From contig NC_049988.1 of assembly GCF_000003815.2 (NCBI RefSeq), positions 1,844,678 to 1,908,677 on the forward strand: a stretch of 64,000 nucleotides of DNA, in the 5' to 3' direction. The notes under the pieces were generated by a model, which was not told where the DNA came from, searched no databases, and saw nothing but the letters and a program-made list of their open reading frames with translations. Position 1 is the first letter of the stretch. Every line of letters begins with the position of its first letter. Positions 59,080 through 64,000 of this stretch are shown piece by piece. The DNA comes from Branchiostoma floridae (Eukaryota > Chordata > Leptocardii > Amphioxiformes > Branchiostomatidae). The position numbers and the translations under genes are program-made.

Positions 59080-62000
59080 TGAGTGTTTGTGTAAAATTAC
59101 GGATATGAGTAGTCGGCATACCTTTACAACCTCTGGATGGATTGTAATGGTATTTGTTAGGTGGATAAGTGTTGAAAATACCACGGTCAATTTCCATTTT
59201 TGGCCCCTGGGTTGTGCCCTTAGTACTGCACTAGAACAGTTGTTGTATTCTTTTGTCCGGACATGCTATAGTCTTGATATTGTAATAGCAGATAGGTTTT
59301 GATGTAAGAAAGAAGTTGTGTAACTTTGGGGCCTCTAGCAGCGTGATCTGGAACTACACGGGTGTTTTTGTAAAAATATCATATGGGGGTTAACTAAACA
59401 AAGGAAACGGCAAATTTCCATATCTATCGTGTGCATAAACTTGCGATAAAGCTTACACACTGACTACATGGAATAGAAATTGATGTGTATTCCTACAAGT
59501 ATTTTCATTCCTTGCCATCAAAATGCATTAGCAGACAACGATGAAGAACAAGAAGACATGAACATGTCGGAGAAGAGTCTTCCACTGGATGGTAACGTTG
59601 ATCAGTTTATTTAGGTACCATCTAGCCGAGTCGGCTTCAAAAACTTAGTGGCCTTTATCAATACATGTGCCTATTTTGGCTGAGGTAAGAACCCCTTACT
59701 GTACATGTTGTAACGTCCATGTTGGTTTAAAGCCGGGCTAGTCCTTTTATGTGTTGCACTTCGCTCATTTCTGTGGCCCCAAAGACACATTGTATGCATA
59801 AAAATGCCGTGCCTTGCTAGTTCAAAAGAAGCAAGGCAATGCAGTTGCAAAATGCACTGTCTGCTAATGTATTACCTTATTTTGTTGAAACTACAAAACA
59901 AATCATTTGAAATTAGTTTTTTTTTCTAACATATTATATATTACTTTTCCCAGTAAACCCTGCAGGTCGAGAATTGGACTTGCACATGAAAAATATAACA
60001 GTAGCAATGTATCTTGTTTTCCCTACTCATCTAACATCTAATGAATATTCCCTCCATTTACACCAAATTCTATAGTTCCATAAAACATCCACGTCCCATT
60101 CAGTTAGACGTATATTGCTGAATAGTACACTGAGTGACAATCTGCGATTACATCAAATCATTGTCGTTATATAAACACTGCATTAGATAACAGTAGGGAG
60201 GAGCAGTCAGAAGTTGACATGTTGGAGGACAACCTTCCCAGGGAACTAGAAGGTAACGTTCAACAAGGGTTTTTCAAATCTGCCTTTACTAGAAGAGGAT
60301 AAGGAAAAGAGCACTTGGTTTGCGTTTTTATTGAAAATTATCTAGTGTTCGAATCTAGAAATTAAACAGGTACTCAAGAAGAAAATTGCTTGTGGTGAGA
60401 AATTTTGATTAGGTATTGTTAACAAAGCCTTTTCATGGCACCAGAATGGGTATGTGTCCCCGAACTAGAACACAAAACGTAGCCTATTCTGCCTACCCCT
60501 CTGTCACATTGGGTGTATCAATTTTTACTCCAACTACATCAGATTGGATAATCTTCTCATCTCTTTTAGTAATAGCCTTTGTTGCACAATCGTGCCATAT
60601 CGGGCTAAGGCATATATATACAGAAGAACGTAATACAGTACACATAGTGACATTGCGATGGTTTCTAAGACTAATGCAACACATGGGTTCTAATACATTT
60701 ATTTGGCTTCTTCTCGTTTCTTAAGATGTATCTTCAGATTCGTTTGTATAATGTAGAGTGATCAAAACGCTAAAGAAATATTAATTTTTCAACACTTTCC
60801 TATAATATGGCTAGAAAGAATATTTCTATCGTTACGATATCTTATATAGCGTCCACAACTAAATCAGTTAGGCAATACGTACTGAATATGGTGCAGTGTT
60901 ACAGGAACATTGACAATGTGCACAGTTACAACTGACCTTATGATGCATGTTTTATCATTTCAAGCCTACTAATCCTTTATATATGTATACAATGTATTAG
61001 ATGACAGCAGCGAGGAACAGGAAGAAATGGATATGCTTGAGGAGAACACTCCCCAGATGTTGCCAGGTAACGTTTATGAGTTTTTTTTAATTACCTCTTA
61101 ACAACAGATTGATAAGCAAAAGTACTTCATTTTTTTTTGTTAAATGCAAAGTGTTAAGACAAATAAGCCGTTCTAGACCTTAGTGCAGCTGATGATGGAG
61201 TGACCCCTTTTGTTACTTAAGAAGGTGGTCATTTTTACCATAAGATATCTTTGATGCACTTGCAGATACCAAAAGCAATTTGCAGTGTCATGTTTGACAT
61301 GTCATTTTTTTTCCTTGGGGAAAATCTGCAGGTTGAAACTTGGACTGTGCTCCCGCATCAGAGCACACAAGAAGTACTTTGTTCTTCTTACCCATCTGTC
61401 AGATGCTACTCGTATCAACATTTTCTTTCATATATAGCAAATTGAATGATCTTATAAAACATCAACAATCCGACTGTTACTCAATGAGTCCTGGATAGTA
61501 CAGCATCTATGACAAAAAAGCTTACATAAACAATGTGCACAATATTAAAGTCTGCTTCTCATTGGGCTTGTGTCCACCTTATTAGATGACATGTACAAGA
61601 GCGGGGAGCAGGAAAAATTCTTAGAGTATCCGGATCTGTTGGAGGACAACCTTCCCCAGATGTCGGCAGGTAACGTTAACGAAGGTGCTGCAAATGATAA
61701 TGAATCACTTATGTAGCTTATTTTATCTTTACTTTAGAAACCCTAGTTATAACAGCTTATTATGTATGGATTCCTTCTGTAAAATTCAGGGGAAGAAGCT
61801 GTTTTGGACCGTGGAGCAACAGATGGTGTAATGTGAAAGGGGATGAAGCTGAAGATTTAATGGCTTCTTTTTACAGGAGAAGAAGTTATTACAGATCATA
61901 GTGCAGCGGATGATGTTGTAACTTCTTCGGTTTGACAGATAAAACGTTAAGTGTTGTTGTAGGAAATCACACAGATTTTTTTCACGTATATGTGGGCAGT

Positions 62001-62955
62001 TCATACTACATATTTGTTTGCCTTCCCCTCAATTCTTTTTTTTTTTATCATGATGTTACTACAGCTTTGTTGAGTGACCCTGAACTACTGGAACTGCTAC
62101 AAGTGTTATTCAAATCTGAATCATTTGTACCAGTTACTTATTCCAATTATATATAGTGAAGAACTTTCAAGGCTGTATGGCAGCTTGGTGTTATTACAAA
62201 ACAGTGAGCTCGATGAGTCGATTGATTGACTGATATAATGATACATTTCTCTGTCATAGAAGAAGATGCTCTTGACCTTGGGGTAGTGGATGATGCTCAG
62301 ACTCCTGCTGTCGCAGAAGACAAAAACGATATTGACCTTCGCGGGGTAGCTGTCGATGGACTAATGAAAAATGAAGGATGTGAAGGCCATATGGTAATTA
62401 GATACTTATGGATAGATAGACGGATACAATTAGGTATACTTCACGATATCCAATGCTACAAAATCACGCAATTTTCTATCTAAGAAGTATAGAAATAGTA
62501 AATAGTCTGTAATACAAGCGTTTTGAATACTGTAAATGCATTCAAGTTCGCGGAGTTTTAATTTCGCGGTAGCGGGAAAATGGACTTTTCGCGGTGGTTT
62601 TGATTTCGCGGTAGCACCATCCACTGTAGTCTCTTACTGTTATGGAAAAATGTTCGCGGTGGTTTTAAATTCGCGGTGAAGCGGCCGCCGCAAAAACCGC
62701 GAACATTAATCTACCGCGAAAGTTTCTGCATTTACAGTATGTCTTTACTTTGTAATTTTACATTGTTGGCTGAAAGAGTTATTTTTTTCTTACAGGCAGA
62801 AGAACAGTGGGGTTCATCGAATAATACCAACTGCATCTGTGGAGGATCAGACCGCCTCTGCTATCGTGTTGACTGTCTTCCTGGTTCTGAGATCGAAAGT
62901 GACTCAAATGGTCTCTGGAAATGTAAAGTTGACTTGAACAAAAGATACATAGCAG
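57792..62955 (+). CDS. Secreted protein gene with tandem acidic mini-exons (partial, runs right)
   Basis: Exon 1 (57792-57855) encodes signal peptide MRVLRAILLGCALLVPATSS. Next come mini-exons 58388-58444, 58858-58932, 59532/59535-59591, 60187-60252, 61001-61066, 61586-61669 and probably 61790-61825, all phase 1-1, encoding related acidic peptides (pattern DDSSEEQ..MDMLEDNLPQ.L). Exon 62260-62393 extends the acidic region, and 62796-62955 encodes a cysteine-bearing segment (NCICGGSDRLCYRVDCLPG). Exon 1 ends with a GC donor (TCAG|GCAAGA). The last donor (GCAG|GTAACA) points to more exons outside the window. I do not recognise the protein; a secreted or matrix role with a repeat-built acidic spacer and a downstream domain is inference. 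A 5'UTR intron is likely (acceptor TTTTTCAG at about 57775). Confidence 0.65.
58388..58444 (+). CDS. Mini-exon a (19 codons)
   Basis: Acceptor CTGCATTAG, donor GCAG|GTAACG. DDSSEKQTKMEHNLLQILA. Confidence 0.6.
58858..58932 (+). CDS. Mini-exon b (25 codons)
   Basis: Acceptor TTGCAACAG, donor GCAG|GTAACT. Begins DGDMEKQHELSERVEDI. Confidence 0.55.
59532..59591 (+). CDS. Mini-exon c
   Basis: Acceptor AATGCATTAG or, three bases on, TTAGCAG; both keep phase 1. DNDEEQEDMNMSEKSLPLD. Donor GATG|GTAACG. Confidence 0.6.
60187..60252 (+). CDS. Mini-exon d (22 codons)
   Basis: Acceptor CACTGCATTAG, donor GAAG|GTAACG. DNSREEQSEVDMLEDNLP start. Confidence 0.6.
61001..61066 (+). CDS. Mini-exon e (22 codons)
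   Basis: Acceptor AATGTATTAG, donor CCAG|GTAACG. DDSSEEQEEMDMLEENTPQ; closest to mini-exon d. Confidence 0.65.
61586..61669 (+). CDS. Mini-exon f (28 codons)
   Basis: Acceptor ACCTTATTAG, donor GCAG|GTAACG. DDMYKSGEQEKF then LLEDNLPQMSA. Confidence 0.6.
61790..61825 (+). CDS. Possible mini-exon g, with a decayed sister
   Basis: GEEAVLDRGATD, acceptor AAATTCAG, donor GATG|GTGTAA. A sister at 61877-61915 (GEEVITDHSAADD) has an acceptor but no phase-1 donor, so it is probably skipped. Confidence 0.35.
62260..62393 (+). CDS. Acidic exon h
   Basis: Acceptor CTGTCATAG in phase 1; donor CATATG|GTAATT leaves phase 0. EEDALDLGVVDDAQTPAVAE start. Confidence 0.55.
62528..62739. mobile_element. TACTGTAAATGCA MITE (complete) in an intron
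   Basis: Perfect 13-bp ends as in the copy at 41373, with the same 'ttcgcggt' interior. Confidence 0.85.
62796..62955 (+). CDS. Cysteine-bearing exon i
   Basis: Acceptor TTTTTCTTACAG in phase 0; donor GCAG|GTAACA leaves phase 1. Five cysteines; the domain is not recognised. Confidence 0.6.
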
Positions 62956-63050
62956 GTAACATTAATACGTCTGTTGTTATAAGTTACCAAATGGGATAGC
63001 TTCTGTTTCTCTATTTTGAATTCAGGCACAAGTAGGGAATGATATATGTA

Positions 63051-63215
63051 CAGGGCTCGAAATACCCTTTTCTGCATACCTGCACTGGTGCAGGTAACAT
63101 TGGAAATTACCTACACCAGACAAATTTTACCTGCACCACTCTAAATTTAGGAAGTAACGATCATACTAAAATTGTTCAGGAACCATTGCTATTCTTTTCT
63201 TTTATACTTTATAGG
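63051..63215. mobile_element. hAT-like element, copy 2 (partial)
   Basis: CAGGGCTCGAAATAC start and 'gcatacctgcactggtgcag' as in the 20775 copy; no right end seen. Confidence 0.55.
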
Positions 63216-63229
63216 TAGTAAAAATGAAC

Positions 63230-64000
63230 ACATCTGATAACTAGAGTTCCACGAACACATACCTTTGCCAAATCAGGTTTGTTATGTAGAATGATATCTG
63301 TAGACATAGATGTGTTACTCATTACATTTATTGCCTGGAGTTGGTTCATAAAATTTTGCCATTGCTTATACAAATTAGATCCCTAGTTACATACTAATAT
63401 CAAATTGTATCAAGCATCACTTAAGTTATCAGCATACCAAAAATCATGATGATCCTTTCATCCTTCTTGACTTATTCTCTTTCAAAGTAGGAAACTAAAC
63501 CGGCTCCTGCAATTCAAGGAAAGACGTTAGCGGACCCAAACATACACCTCTTACTCTCTGCCATCTTTTTCAGTTACATATGTGACAAGTTTGAAAGTCC
63601 TATCACTGAATTCAGTGGATTTATCAACTTCCCCCGTTAATTATGCAAACTAGCTGTAAATTTGCATAAGTAGTATCTCATTATGTAAGTTTTTACTTAG
63701 GCTATCTACATACTAAAAATCATGACGATCCGTCAACACGTTCATATTTTGCCATTGATTATGCAAATAAGATCATCATCTGCATAATTAATAATATATT
63801 GATATTTCTTTCTTTCTCAGCTTCAAATGTGACAAGTTTGAAACTCCTATAAAGGAATACAGTGGATTTACAAACTTTCCTCATTAAGTATGAATATTAG
63901 TCGATTTGCATAATTAGAATCCCATCATGCAAGTCTTCCCTTTGGCTATCTACATGCCAAAAATCATGACGATCCGTCAACACGTTCATATTTTTCTAAT
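63230..64000. repeat. Inverted GT-head/octamer repeat copy at right edge
   Basis: 'aactagagttccacgaacac' start, then repeated 'aatcatgacgatccgtcaac' and octamer segments; reverse orientation relative to 8440-9430, running off the window. Confidence 0.65.

Overview
The window looks like animal nuclear DNA, most probably from a lancelet (Branchiostoma). Genes are split by GT-AG introns, receptor ectodomain modules sit on symmetric phase-1 exons, one LRR receptor is intronless, and a hevein-like animal module is present. The intergenic DNA is AT-rich and dense with MITEs, minisatellites and LINE/SINE remnants. The species call is inference from gene style; nothing here proves it. A 100-N assembly gap lies at 48397-48496.

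Layout. 1-1505 (minus): 5' part of a type II membrane receptor with a tyrosine-rich cytoplasmic tail, a membrane exon and a coiled-coil stalk that runs off the left edge. About 2080-3600: a four-copy tandem duplication. 6101-7741 (plus): a complete single-exon LRR receptor, preceded by an 86-bp tandem repeat. 10845-22010 (plus): a complete eight-exon type II receptor with three sushi domains, a hevein-like domain and a fibronectin type II domain. 22824-23654: a piggyBac-type non-autonomous element. 24057-25000: an 89-bp satellite carrying CRE palindromes. 26388-30403 (minus): a complete six-exon gene for a stand-alone EgtD-like (histidine-specific type) methyltransferase, with a dead LINE fragment right behind its stop codon. 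38046-39350: a tandem array whose units carry inverted arms. 39733-42452 (minus): a secreted F5/8C (discoidin) gene whose last exon is broken. 42.8-51.2 kb: MITEs, SINEs and inverted duplications around the assembly gap. 52167-56609: an element with A1-internal-B1A2B2 split direct repeats, the hallmark of Ngaro/PAT tyrosine-recombinase retrotransposons, enclosing a 60-bp minisatellite. 57792-62955 (plus): the 5' part of a secreted-protein gene built from tandemly duplicated acidic mini-exons, continuing past the right edge.

How the genes relate. The two type II receptors share an exon plan (tail exon ending in phase 1, then a membrane exon running from phase 1 to phase 0) and tyrosine-motif tails, and they flank the LRR receptor, whose tail also carries duplicated tyrosine motifs. 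Together they suggest a cell-surface recognition neighbourhood. The methyltransferase is metabolically unrelated. Exon borders were derived by hand from splice sites, reading phase and domain continuity; no alignment was run.
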